In this document: positions 8,819 through 16,581 of the stretch, one piece after another | Layout: every line of letters begins with the position of its first letter | Numbering within the stretch: the first letter of the stretch is position 1 | NCBI GenBank assembly: GCA_016928995.1 | Contig: JAFGJS010000142.1 | Location: 1-47,899 of the forward strand | Length of the DNA: 47,899 nucleotides | Direction of reading: 5' to 3' | DNA from: Candidatus Sumerlaeota bacterium | Lineage (GTDB): Bacteria > Sumerlaeota > Sumerlaeia > JAFGJS01 | The notes under the pieces: generated by a model | What the model was told of the DNA's origin: nothing | The model's input: only the letters and a program-made list of their open reading frames with translations | The model's database searches: none | Program-made: the position numbers and the translations under genes

Positions 8819-9667
8819 TCAATCCCTTGCCCGCCATTTCGCGGCGAGCTGGCGCATGGATTCCGCTTCATCTTGCTTGCCGCGCTTTTCCGCGCCATGG
8901 GCCACGATGCGGCATTTCCGTTCGAGTTCGGCGACGGCCTGCTGCGTTTGTTCCGCATTGAGACATCCGGCGCTGAGCAACTTGTCAATCGCGCGGATGC
9001 GGAAGCGGTCCATCACTAATTCGGAGGAGGAAAGTTGATCGGCATGGCCGCCGCGCCGCGTGGCGAGCGGCTCTTTGATTAGGCCCACCGGCTCGCGGCA
9101 CGCGATGCGCAACCACAGATCGTAATCCTCGCACACCGGCAGCGATTCGTCGAAACCGCCCGTCTCCTCGAACAGCCCGCGGCTTAGCATCACGGTGGAC
9201 GGACTGATCACGCACAGCTCCAGCGAACGCGCAAAACAATCGCCTTCGCCCTTCGCGTGTTTTCTCATCGGATTCACCCGTACGCTGTGGCGGATCCACA
9301 CATCCTCAGTCTGGCAGATGCGCAGCTGCGGATGCGCGCGCAGGAATTCCATTTGCAGCTCTAGCTTGCGCGAATGCCAGAAGTCGTCGCTGTCCAGAAA
9401 CGCGATCCACGGCGCACGCGTCGCCGCCACACCCCGATTTCGCGCCGCGCTCACGCCCATGTTGCGCTCCAGCCGCAACAAGCATACACGTTCATCGGAC
9501 ACATCGAGTTGATCGCAAGTTCCATCCGTCGAGCCGTCATCTACCACCACGCACTCAAAGTCCGTGAAGGTTTGCTCCAGCACCGACTTCAATGCCTCCG
9601 CCGCCAGCGCCGCCCGATTAAACGTCGGAATGATCACAGCGATAGTCGGCGCGCCATCCGGTTTCAT
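8819..9667 (-). CDS. Family 2 glycosyltransferase
   Basis: 282 aa from the ATG at 9667 (MKPDGAPTIAV). The start codon overlaps the stop of the upstream membrane gene in an ATGA junction, and GGAGG precedes it. The GT-A fold is clear: IAVIIPTFNRA at the N-terminus, VVVDDGSTDGT, then the metal-binding DSDD in WIAFLDSDDFW, and ETGGFDESLPVCEDYDLWLR in the acceptor region. It probably transfers a sugar from a nucleotide donor onto a surface polysaccharide or glycoprotein on the cytoplasmic side. Sugar and acceptor cannot be read from the sequence. The tail after about residue 225 is charged and helical. Confidence 0.88.
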   Translation of the reverse strand: MKPDGAPTIAVIIPTFNRAALAAEALKSVLEQTFTDFECVVVDDGSTDGTCDQLDVSDERVCLLRLERNMGVSAARNRGVAATRAPWIAFLDSDDFWHSRKLELQMEFLRAHPQLRICQTEDVWIRHSVRVNPMRKHAKGEGDCFARSLELCVISPSTVMLSRGLFEETGGFDESLPVCEDYDLWLRIACREPVGLIKEPLATRRGGHADQLSSSELVMDRFRIRAIDKLLSAGCLNAEQTQQAVAELERKCRIVAHGAEKRGKQDEAESMRQLAAKWRARD

Positions 9668-10650
9668 TGCTCGCCCTCCTCCAACCGGGCCATTCGATTT
9701 TGAAACATCATCCATAACGCGCCGGGCAGGAGCAGAATCAAGAATTCAAAAAAGCATATAGGGAGGATGAGGATCGCTGCTGTGATGCTTTGAGGTCTCA
9801 GCTGGAAGGCAATAATGGGAAGATAAAGGAGTAAATTGGATAGAAGATGAAGTAGAACGTGCAGCAGCAAAACCCAGCCAAGAACAGGCATCCAATTGAA
9901 GTTCTCGGAGCGTTTTTTACACCATCGCCAAGCGATCAGCGAGAGACTAAGCAAATTGAAGCTGATTGATGAATATTGTCGAATCAGGTTATGTAAATTC
10001 ATCGCCGCATAAAAAGGCATAAATCTTCCACTATCATCAAACAGAACTGAAAAAAAGCCTCCGAAAAAGACAAATTCCAAAATACTCCCCATATTGAAGT
10101 TTTGAAATACTGCTGTCCTGAACAAGCGATAGTATAACCACCAGTAGGCGCGTGTCATGAATGACAACAGCAACAGTACGATAAGCAGAAGAATCATCTG
10201 CAAGGCAATGGCGCGCCATCTTTGAGCGTGGGAATGCGGGATGATTTCCAGTTCTTCATTGAAAAAGCGGGATCGCAGCAGTTGGTGCAGCCGCCATGCG
10301 AACAGAAGCGAGATAAAAACGCTGAGGGAAAACAGCGCGGACACCGATTGTATCATGAAACTCATTGCGCTCAAAATCGATGTCGAAGGTGGATTCCGAG
10401 AGGTAAGCCACGTATAAAATTGGTTTATTAACGGATTGAACAATGCATTAATAATCTTATGCAACGCTTGAAGTGCGACAATGGCGCAGAATAAATGTAG
10501 AACAGGACGCTTGCCCCACATGAAGCGCAGAATAGGTTTGTAATAAAGATTCTCATGCCGTGCATAGAAATCGCGGCGGATTTGCAGCCAGCCGGTGAAC
10601 AATGTGAAAGGGAATTTGCGGATGATCATTCTGTTTCGAGACATGGGCAT
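9664..10650 (-). CDS. Polytopic membrane protein of unknown function
   Basis: 328 aa from the ATG at 10650 (MPMSRNRMIIRKFPFTLF). A longer frame back to 10749 and a shorter start at 10644 are possible; none has a good Shine-Dalgarno site. I count six or seven strongly hydrophobic stretches, for example around LFCAIVALQAL, ALFSLSVFISLLFAW, MILLLIVLLLLSFM, WVLLLHVLLHLL and ILPICFFEFLILLLPGALW. I recognise no family. The stop overlaps the start of the family 2 glycosyltransferase by four bases, so a role in the same envelope or glycan process is plausible, but that is context only. Confidence 0.65.
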   Translation of the reverse strand: MPMSRNRMIIRKFPFTLFTGWLQIRRDFYARHENLYYKPILRFMWGKRPVLHLFCAIVALQALHKIINALFNPLINQFYTWLTSRNPPSTSILSAMSFMIQSVSALFSLSVFISLLFAWRLHQLLRSRFFNEELEIIPHSHAQRWRAIALQMILLLIVLLLLSFMTRAYWWLYYRLFRTAVFQNFNMGSILEFVFFGGFFSVLFDDSGRFMPFYAAMNLHNLIRQYSSISFNLLSLSLIAWRWCKKRSENFNWMPVLGWVLLLHVLLHLLSNLLLYLPIIAFQLRPQSITAAILILPICFFEFLILLLPGALWMMFQNRMARLEEGEQ

Positions 10651-10789
10651 TCGTTTTCCGTTTTTCCAATAGACCATTGCACGACAGACTGAGATATAGC
10701 CTGTCCCGCAGCTTGGCGTCCAATCATTTTTATTGCGTAGTGTATGCACGATGAAGCCGTGCGCATGGCTTTGCAGCTAGTTGAAAAAC

Positions 10790-10868
10790 GTAGCGCCAGC
10801 GTCTCGCTGGCTTTTTTGAGGATTGTAGAGTATTGAATGGATTGATGCCGGCGAGACGCCAGCGCTAC
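10790..10868. repeat. Paired GCGTCTCGC palindromes (REP-like element)
   Basis: Two 22-bp arms, 10790-10811 and 10847-10868, are inverted copies of each other with three mismatches. Each arm is itself a hairpin: GCCAGCG-TCT-CGCTGGC and the near-copy GCCGGCG-AGA-CGCCAGC. A T6 run follows the first hairpin, so it could also end transcription on the plus strand. It sits between rpoN and the membrane-protein gene. A short degenerate copy of the core (AGCGTCTCGCT) coincides with the stop of the phosphatase gene near 15750-15762. Confidence 0.75.
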
Positions 10869-10901
10869 AATTCTGGCCGGCAATCCTTTTTCAACGGACT
10901 G

Positions 10902-12539
10902 TCAGCGTTCCTTGCGGAGCTTGGCGGGAAGGATCTTGAGCTGTTCGCGGTATTTCGCGACGGTGCGGCGGGCGATCTGGATGCCGCGATCGTTCAGCAT
11001 GCGGGTGATCTTCAGGTCGCTGAGCGGCTTCTTGGGATCCTCGGCGGAGATGGCTTCGCGGATCAGGTTCTTCACGCTGCGCGAGGATGCGGCGTCGCCG
11101 TCGTCGGTTTCGAGCTGACTGGAGAAGAAATATTTGAGTTCGAAAACGCCGCGCGGCGTTTCGACGTACTTGCCGCTGGTCACGCGCGCCACGGTCGATT
11201 CGTGCATCTCGACGACCGCCGCGATGTCCTTGAGCGTAAGCGGCCTGAGATGGTCGATCCCCTTCTCCAGGAATTCGATCTGGTGGTTCATGATCGCCCA
11301 GGCGACGCGAATGATGGTGCTCTTGCGTTTCTGGATGTTTTTGATCAGCCAGTTCGCCGCGTTGTATTTCTCCTTGGCGTAGGCCGCTTCCTCTTTGTTG
11401 AAGCCGTTGTTGCTTTGGAATATGTTGCGATAGTAGTTGTCGATGTGCAGCAGCCGGGTGTTGTGGCTCTCGCGCAGGTCGATCATGTATTCGGACACGA
11501 CGCGGCCGTTGGGGCCGAGATAGAGCAGCCGGTTGTAGATCCCCTCGGCGAGTTGCTTCTCGTATTCCTGGATGCGCGGGGCGTCGCCGTCTTCGTATTC
11601 GGTCTTGGTGACGTAAACGTCGGGCGTGATGTACTGGACTTGATCCTTGGTGATCGAACGCCCGGGTTTGGGATCGCAGCGGGTGATGTGCTTGCGCACT
11701 TCCTGGATGCGGCTGATGTCCACGTTGTACTTGCGGGCGAGTTCGCGGTAGCGGCCCTTCTGCAGATCGACGAAGTCATGCTCCAGGATGCGATACACGA
11801 GCAAATCGCGCACGTTCATCTCCTCGAGCTGCAAGCGCAGGCATTCCTCTTCGTCGCGCGCGAGCACGCCGGTCGGTTCGAACTCCTGGCAGATCTCCAG
11901 CACTTCCTCGATTAAATCGACCGGCAGTTTCAGGTCCTCTGCGGCCTCTTCGACGCTGACGCGCAGAAAGCCGTTTTCATCCACGTTGTAAATCAGGTAA
12001 CGGGCCGCCTCGAATTTCTCGCCGTCGAGTCCGGAGACGCGCAACTGCCAGTCCAGGTGGTCGTAGAGGCTTTTGCCCAGGGCGGTGTATTCGGTGAAGT
12101 CCTGCTGATCGTCGTCGGGGGCTTCATTCAAGCCGCGATACTTTGTCTGACTCTGGAATGGATCGAACACATCGTCCCATTCAGCGTCCACGTCGTCGAA
12201 GGTCTCCGGTTTTTCCGGATCATCGAGCGCATGCGTTTCGTTAACGTCATCATCAACGCCGGCCGCGCGCTCTTCCGCTGCTGCATCACCGGAATCGGCA
12301 TCGGCGTCCGTGTCCGCCTCGTCTTTATCGGCTTGCGGCTCCTTGTCGAGCGAGGAGGCATCGGCTTCCTCTTCTTCGCTGTCGGTGAGGAACGGATTCT
12401 CCATCAGTTCCTGTTCGATATGCTGCTCCAGTTCCTGGGTGGTCATTTGCAACAGCTGGATCGACTGCTGCATCTGCTGAGTCATGATCAGCCGCTGTTG
12501 CTGGCTCTGGGTTTGCTGCATGCTCAAAGTTTGAGCCAT
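10902..12539 (-). CDS. rpoN: RNA polymerase sigma-54 factor
   Basis: 545 aa. Sigma-54 directs RNA polymerase to -24/-12 promoters and needs AAA+ activators. Region I is present as a glutamine-rich start (MQQTQSQQQRLIMTQQMQQS) followed by TTQELEQHIEQELMENPFL. A very acidic linker (about residues 52-125, rich in D and E) is longer than in typical 470-500 aa proteins. The core-binding and helix-turn-helix regions follow (LTLKDIAAVVEMHESTVARV). The RpoN box ARRTVAKYRE that reads the -24 element is intact near the C-terminus. GAGGCGG lies upstream of the ATG. No activator gene is in the window, so regulon members elsewhere are implied. Confidence 0.97.
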   Translation of the reverse strand: MAQTLSMQQTQSQQQRLIMTQQMQQSIQLLQMTTQELEQHIEQELMENPFLTDSEEEEADASSLDKEPQADKDEADTDADADSGDAAAEERAAGVDDDVNETHALDDPEKPETFDDVDAEWDDVFDPFQSQTKYRGLNEAPDDDQQDFTEYTALGKSLYDHLDWQLRVSGLDGEKFEAARYLIYNVDENGFLRVSVEEAAEDLKLPVDLIEEVLEICQEFEPTGVLARDEEECLRLQLEEMNVRDLLVYRILEHDFVDLQKGRYRELARKYNVDISRIQEVRKHITRCDPKPGRSITKDQVQYITPDVYVTKTEYEDGDAPRIQEYEKQLAEGIYNRLLYLGPNGRVVSEYMIDLRESHNTRLLHIDNYYRNIFQSNNGFNKEEAAYAKEKYNAANWLIKNIQKRKSTIIRVAWAIMNHQIEFLEKGIDHLRPLTLKDIAAVVEMHESTVARVTSGKYVETPRGVFELKYFFSSQLETDDGDAASSRSVKNLIREAISAEDPKKPLSDLKITRMLNDRGIQIARRTVAKYREQLKILPAKLRKER

Positions 12540-12821
12540 GATCCGCCTCGATTGCCCTGCGCCTGCGTTCGGGAATGATTCGGCCCGATTCTTGCTTACT
12601 CTTTCAATATCGTCGAATTTAGGGTAGGAGTCAATTGAAAATTGTCAAAATGGAATAGTTTTGGCTAGACGTGGATCATCGGATGCATAACTCAATAAGA
12701 TGCAATAATTTATATGTTGGTTCCCGATTCTGGCGTTGTCTTGATGGTTCATTGCAATGTAGTTGCCAGGCACGTGTCACAAAAAAAAACGCATCTTTTG
12801 CTCAATGATTTCAGGCTGAAT

Positions 12822-13802
12822 TCAGGCGGTTTCCGGCTCTTTTGCGTCTTCGTCAGGCTTGGCGGGATGATCTTTTTCAGGATGGTCGGATTGACGCAAC
12901 ACAAGCGCGGAGGGCGTTTCTCCAGAGGCAGGATCCAGCCAGGTTTCCTGATCGTCGAAGAAAATATGCGGCTTGATGTTCCGTAGGAAATCGGCCTTGC
13001 TCAATCCGCCGAGAAAGAACGATTCGTTCACACGCACATTCCATTGCCGCAGGGTGTTGATCGCGCGTTTGATCGCCGGGGCGTTGCGTGCGGTGACCAG
13101 GTAGGTGCGTAGCGGACACTGTTTCGGTTCGAATTGCCGTTGGATCAACGCGACGGCTTGCAGAAAATTCTTAAACGGTCCGGGATCCAACGGAACGTCC
13201 TGCTTGGAATTTTCATAATCGTAAAAGCCCTTGAGCTTTTCGGTCTGATACACGCGCTCAGCTTCGTCGGAAAAAATGACGGCGTCGCCGTCGAAGGCGA
13301 TGCGCACTTCGCCGGGCGCGTCATCGAAACGACCCGGAGGCGGGTACACTCGTCCGGCGGCGATGCCTTGCTGCAAGGCGCCGCGCACGTCTTCTTCATG
13401 CGCGGAGAGAAATAAATCGACGCAAAAAGATTTGAGGTAGGGATATGCCTCGCGTCCGTCGGTGAACGCGTAACGCGAAATGCCGATGCCGTGATGCTCG
13501 ATTGAGTTGATGATGCGATAGCCCGACTCGGAGTCGTTGCGCGAGATCATGATCACTTCGACAAGGTCGTCGTTGCGTTCGGGATTATGCATGCGCGCTT
13601 TTTCGTTGATTTGCAGCAAGCCTTTCACGAGCGGGAAGCCGGTGCCGGGTTTGAGCGGTTCGCTTTCACGTTCACGTTGATGTTTGCGATACGCGTCGAG
13701 ACCGCCGCTTTCGAAAACGCGATGCTCTTCGTCAAGATCGAACAGCGCGCGCGATGTGATCGCGACGACGAGCTTGTTCTCCAATGAGACTTGTGGCGAC
13801 AT
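12822..13802 (-). CDS. 5'-nucleotidase (cytosolic type, PF06189-like)
   Basis: 326 aa. The family hydrolyses nucleoside 5'-monophosphates to nucleosides and phosphate in the cytoplasm. Family marks include KLVVAITSRALFDLDEEHRVF near the start, VEVIMISRNDSESGYRIINS, and VRIAFDGDAVIFSDEAERVY, the last a HAD-like D-x-D segment. The tail SKADFLRNIKPHIFFDDQ is also typical. The final 30 residues are a charged extension. The ATG at 13802 is preceded by AAAGGAAATGAAG. The gene is transcribed divergently from the histone-like gene with a 454-bp gap. Substrate preference (AMP, IMP or deoxy forms) cannot be told. Confidence 0.88.
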   Translation of the reverse strand: MSPQVSLENKLVVAITSRALFDLDEEHRVFESGGLDAYRKHQRERESEPLKPGTGFPLVKGLLQINEKARMHNPERNDDLVEVIMISRNDSESGYRIINSIEHHGIGISRYAFTDGREAYPYLKSFCVDLFLSAHEEDVRGALQQGIAAGRVYPPPGRFDDAPGEVRIAFDGDAVIFSDEAERVYQTEKLKGFYDYENSKQDVPLDPGPFKNFLQAVALIQRQFEPKQCPLRTYLVTARNAPAIKRAINTLRQWNVRVNESFFLGGLSKADFLRNIKPHIFFDDQETWLDPASGETPSALVLRQSDHPEKDHPAKPDEDAKEPETA

Positions 13803-14256
13803 GCGTCTTCATTTCCTTTTTATTTTCACGCGCGCTTCGTTCGGCGCAATCCAGCTCGGCGCTCGTCCGCGCTGGATAAGGCTGAGCGCGGATGCCGAAT
13901 TGCTCCCGCGGCGCCGGGTGAATGGAAAAATTTTATGACGCTTGCACGTGCGATGACAAGCAAAACTATAAGATGTTTTTTTCGCTTCGCGTGCGAAATT
14001 TTTCAGCGCAGGAAAATATCGCGCGAAAAAAAATGAAACAACAACGCATGCATGATGCAAATTGTCTTGACTTGAAACGCATTGTTCATGAAAAGTATGT
14101 GGACGCCGTATGAAGTTTAAAGCGCGGCGACAGCGTCAGGTTCATTGACATGTTCGTTGGAGAGTTCAAAAGCATTCGGCTTTATACGCGATCGCGCGTG
14201 AGCCTCGCTCCGCGGATCCGCCGAACGCCAACATTCCGAAAGGAGGGACTTCGTTC
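13803..14256. other. Divergent intergenic region
   Basis: 454 bp between the divergent 5'-nucleotidase and histone-like genes, so promoters for both must lie here. A consensus TTGACA occurs at 14145-14150 on the plus strand, but no well-placed -10 box follows it. Short A/T runs occur around 13975-14040. I see no gene. Confidence 0.4.
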
Positions 14257-14625
14257 GTGGCAGCGAAAAAACCAGCCGCTAAAAAAGCGGCAAAAAAAGC
14301 GACGAAGAAGGCCGTGAAGAAAGCTCCGGCCAAAAAGGCAGCTCCCAAGAAAAAAACGGCTAAGAAAGCCACTGCCAAAAAAGCGGTGAAGAAAGCCGCG
14401 AAAAAACCCGCTAAGAAAGCGGTGAAGAAAAAATCCGCGGCTAAGAAAGCGACGAAGAAAAAAGTCGCGAAGAAAAAACCAGCCGCTAAAAAGGTAGTGA
14501 AGAAAAAAGCCACGAAGAAAACGGCGAAAAAGGCTGTGAAGAAGGTTGCGGCCAAGAAGAAAAAAGCCGCCCCGAAGAAAAAGGCGGCAAAGAAAACCGC
14601 CAAGAAGGCGACCAAGAAAAAATAA
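14257..14625 (+). CDS. Histone H1-like Lys/Ala-repeat DNA-binding protein
   Basis: 122 aa, starting at GTG 14257 with AAAGGAGGG nine to eleven bases upstream, which fixes the start. After the initiator it uses only K, A, T, V, P and S. It consists of repeated KKAAKK, KKAVKK, AKKKAAPKKK and KKATKK blocks with no globular domain. This composition resembles eukaryotic linker-histone tails and bacterial H1-like proteins such as chlamydial Hc proteins. It probably binds and compacts nucleoid DNA through charge alone. It contains no acidic or aromatic residue. The gene is monocistronic, with a strong terminator about 240 bp downstream. Confidence 0.85.
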   Translation: MAAKKPAAKKAAKKATKKAVKKAPAKKAAPKKKTAKKATAKKAVKKAAKKPAKKAVKKKSAAKKATKKKVAKKKPAAKKVVKKKATKKTAKKAVKKVAAKKKKAAPKKKAAKKTAKKATKKK

Positions 14626-14998
14626 GCTGCAGGAGAAGTCCTGAAGATTTCCAGGTCGCTGATGGGGCCGCTGTTCCCATTCATGGCTGTGAGCAAACTC
14701 TTAATGTGGTACCATGATGATGTGCAATGCTAGATGACAGTGACTGTTCGGAGGAACAAAGGCGCGCAGGCGCCGCTGAAGTCTTCCTTCGATCCCATCG
14801 GACCGGACGATCCGGTTCGGGCAACACTCCAGCGAACGATTCAGCGAACGTGACGCGATCCGCGCGCCGCCCGGCGATGATTGACTCGCCCGGGCGGCGC
14901 GCTTTTTAAACTTGTCAAATCATTCATTTCTCCGTATGCCTCTTCGCTAGCCGTGCGATAGCGCCGCGCGGCGTTCATTCCGCAAGGCGGAGTTGATC
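14626..14998. other. Intergenic region ending in a strong terminator; possible small RNA
   Basis: 373 bp between the histone-like gene and the LmbE-type gene. The only clear element is the G+C-rich terminator at 14862-14907. The 150-200 bases before it are GC-rich and contain short inverted repeats, and the one open frame (14727-14909) runs through the terminator stem. The stretch is either a long 3' UTR or a separate small RNA. I cannot match it to a known RNA family. Confidence 0.35.
14862..14907 (+). terminator. Rho-independent terminator
   Basis: A perfect 13-bp stem, GCGCGCCGCCCGG (14862-14874) with CCGGGCGGCGCGC (14890-14902), is followed by TTTTT. It ends plus-strand transcription coming from the histone-like gene or a small RNA upstream. 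Confidence 0.9.
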
Positions 14999-15724
14999 AT
15001 GGTTTCTAATTCACTGCTGCCGGAGTCCCTGCCTGTTTTTGACGGACAGCCGTTCGACTTTGTGGCGTTCGGACCGCATCCGGATGACATCGAGCACACC
15101 ATCGGCGGATCGATCATCCGCTGGAGCGACGCAGGCAAGCGAATCTTATTCTGTCACTTGACCAGCGGCGAGGCCGGCACGTATGGATCGGGCGAACTGC
15201 GCCAGGAGGAGGCCCGCGCGGCGGCGAAAGCCTGCGGCGCGGAGCTCCTGTTTCTGAATTTCGAGGATTCGAATATTCACGACACGCCTGAGGCGCGCCG
15301 CGCGATCATCGCGGTGATCCGCGCCTACAAGCCCGGCGCGATTTTCGCTCCGTACTACCATTTTCCATTGATGCATCCCGATCATGAAGCGACGGGCGAG
15401 ATCGTGCGCGCGGCGTTTCGCATGGCGCGCTTCAAAGGCATCGACACAGGTCAGGAGACGCACTGGACGCGATACCTGTTTCATTACCTGCTGCCGCCGG
15501 ATGTGCGACCGAGCTTTGTCGTGGACGTCAGCGACGTCTTGGAGCGCTGGCTTGAGGCGGCGCACTGCTACGAGTCGCAGGTTAACAACATTCCGAATTA
15601 TTACAACCGCATCATGTCGTTCAAAAAGACGCATCTGGCGCATCATCCCGCGGCCGAGGCGCTCGAGCCGTTTTACTGCGACCAGCCGCTGGATCTTGCC
15701 GATCTGGATTTGATCCGGTTGTAG
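14999..15724 (+). CDS. LmbE/PIG-L family deacetylase (BshB-like)
   Basis: 241 aa from ATG 14999, preceded by AAGGCGGAG; a TTG two codons earlier is less likely. These zinc enzymes remove acetyl groups from N-acetylglucosamine conjugates. The zinc and catalytic motif HPDDIE lies near residue 30 (VAFGPHPDDIEHTIGG), and the second zinc motif is MHPDHEATG near residue 127. The block TSGEAGTYGSGELRQEEARAAAKACG is very like BshB1, the deacetylase of bacillithiol synthesis. BshA and BshC are not in the window, so bacillithiol is possible but unproven; another glycan or sugar-amine substrate is the alternative. Confidence 0.88.
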   Translation: MVSNSLLPESLPVFDGQPFDFVAFGPHPDDIEHTIGGSIIRWSDAGKRILFCHLTSGEAGTYGSGELRQEEARAAAKACGAELLFLNFEDSNIHDTPEARRAIIAVIRAYKPGAIFAPYYHFPLMHPDHEATGEIVRAAFRMARFKGIDTGQETHWTRYLFHYLLPPDVRPSFVVDVSDVLERWLEAAHCYESQVNNIPNYYNRIMSFKKTHLAHHPAAEALEPFYCDQPLDLADLDLIRL

Positions 15725-15748
15725 GAGGCGATTCGTGAAGACCGGGAG

Positions 15749-16417
15749 CTAGCGTCTCGCTTTCATGTCGTTGAGCGTCCACTTCACGGCTTCGAGCAAG
15801 TTATGCGCGATATGATCCGGCTGCTCCGTCCATGTGTCCCGTTGAAATTCATATTCGCCCAGGCCATAGCCGGTCAGCACCAGGATGGATTTCAGGCCGA
15901 TTCGATGTCCGAAGTAAACATCGGTGATCTTATCGCCGATCATATAAGAATGAGCCAGGTCGATCGGCAAGTCCTGGCAGGCGCGTTTAACCATTCCCGC
16001 ATTAGGCTTGCGCAGATTGGAGTCTATGGCGTATTGCGGGACGGCGCCGTTGGGATGATACGGACAGTAATACAGCGCGTCGAGCCGGGCGCCGTGGCGC
16101 TGGAGTTTGCGGCACAGCGCGGCGTGGGTTTTCGCCAGCGTCTCCTCGGTGAAATATCCGCGGGCCACGCCCGATTGATTCGTGGCCAGCACGGCCAGCA
16201 CGCCGGCTTGATTGAGCATGCGGATGGCTTGCGCGGCGCCGCGCTCCAGGCGGATGCGCGAGGGATGGTTGATGTAGCCGGCTTCCACGCTGACGCAGCC
16301 GTCGCGGTCGAGAAACACGCAAGGTTTTTGAGCGGCCTGGACCATAATCGCGTTCACATAAAGGTTGTATTCAGCAATTGCTGAGGGCCATTTTGCCGCT
16401 TGCGAAGAGAAATGCAA
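15749..16417 (-). CDS. HAD-IIIA phosphatase, GmhB-like (heptose bisphosphate phosphatase family)
   Basis: 222 aa for the longest frame; MVQAAQKPCVFLDRDG (ATG at 16345) may be the true start, since no Shine-Dalgarno site favours either. The HAD motifs are complete: CVFLDRDGCVSVE (nucleophile and acid/base aspartates), VLAVLATNQSGVARG, and MIGDKITDV for metal binding. The family includes D-glycero-D-manno-heptose 1,7-bisphosphate phosphatase, used for the lipopolysaccharide inner core, and histidinol phosphatase. The zinc loop that normally reads CPHHP...CxCRKP is here CPYHPNGAVPQYAIDSNLRKP: the second cysteine pair is missing, so zinc binding is probably lost. The function assignment is therefore by family only. 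Confidence 0.8.
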   Translation of the reverse strand: MHFSSQAAKWPSAIAEYNLYVNAIMVQAAQKPCVFLDRDGCVSVEAGYINHPSRIRLERGAAQAIRMLNQAGVLAVLATNQSGVARGYFTEETLAKTHAALCRKLQRHGARLDALYYCPYHPNGAVPQYAIDSNLRKPNAGMVKRACQDLPIDLAHSYMIGDKITDVYFGHRIGLKSILVLTGYGLGEYEFQRDTWTEQPDHIAHNLLEAVKWTLNDMKARR

Positions 16418-16512
16418 CCGTGATTATAGTGGAATCGGGTCTTTTTCATTTTTCATGAGCGCCTCAGGCGGCTTATGCACGTGTCAAAAAAAGTGTTTTG
16501 AGCATTGCAGGC

Positions 16513-16521
16513 TGGTATAAT
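16513..16521 (+). promoter_or_regulatory. Extended -10 promoter of the first lectin/thioredoxin-like gene
   Basis: TGGTATAAT gives a perfect -10 hexamer (16516-16521) with the extended TG motif, about 60 bp before the ATG at 16582. No good -35 box is seen, which fits an extended -10 promoter. Confidence 0.55.
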
Positions 16522-16581
16522 GAATGCATAAAGTAGTTCATTATTTCAGAAAAACCGATCAATTTTCAAAGAGGTGAAAGC

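Noticed and set aside
10833-11915. A 360-codon plus-strand frame opposite rpoN
   Set aside because: It lies entirely antisense to a confident rpoN, and its hydrophobic content mirrors acidic codons on the other strand.
14727-14909. A 60-codon open frame after the histone-like gene
   Set aside because: It reads through the strong terminator stem and has a poor start context.
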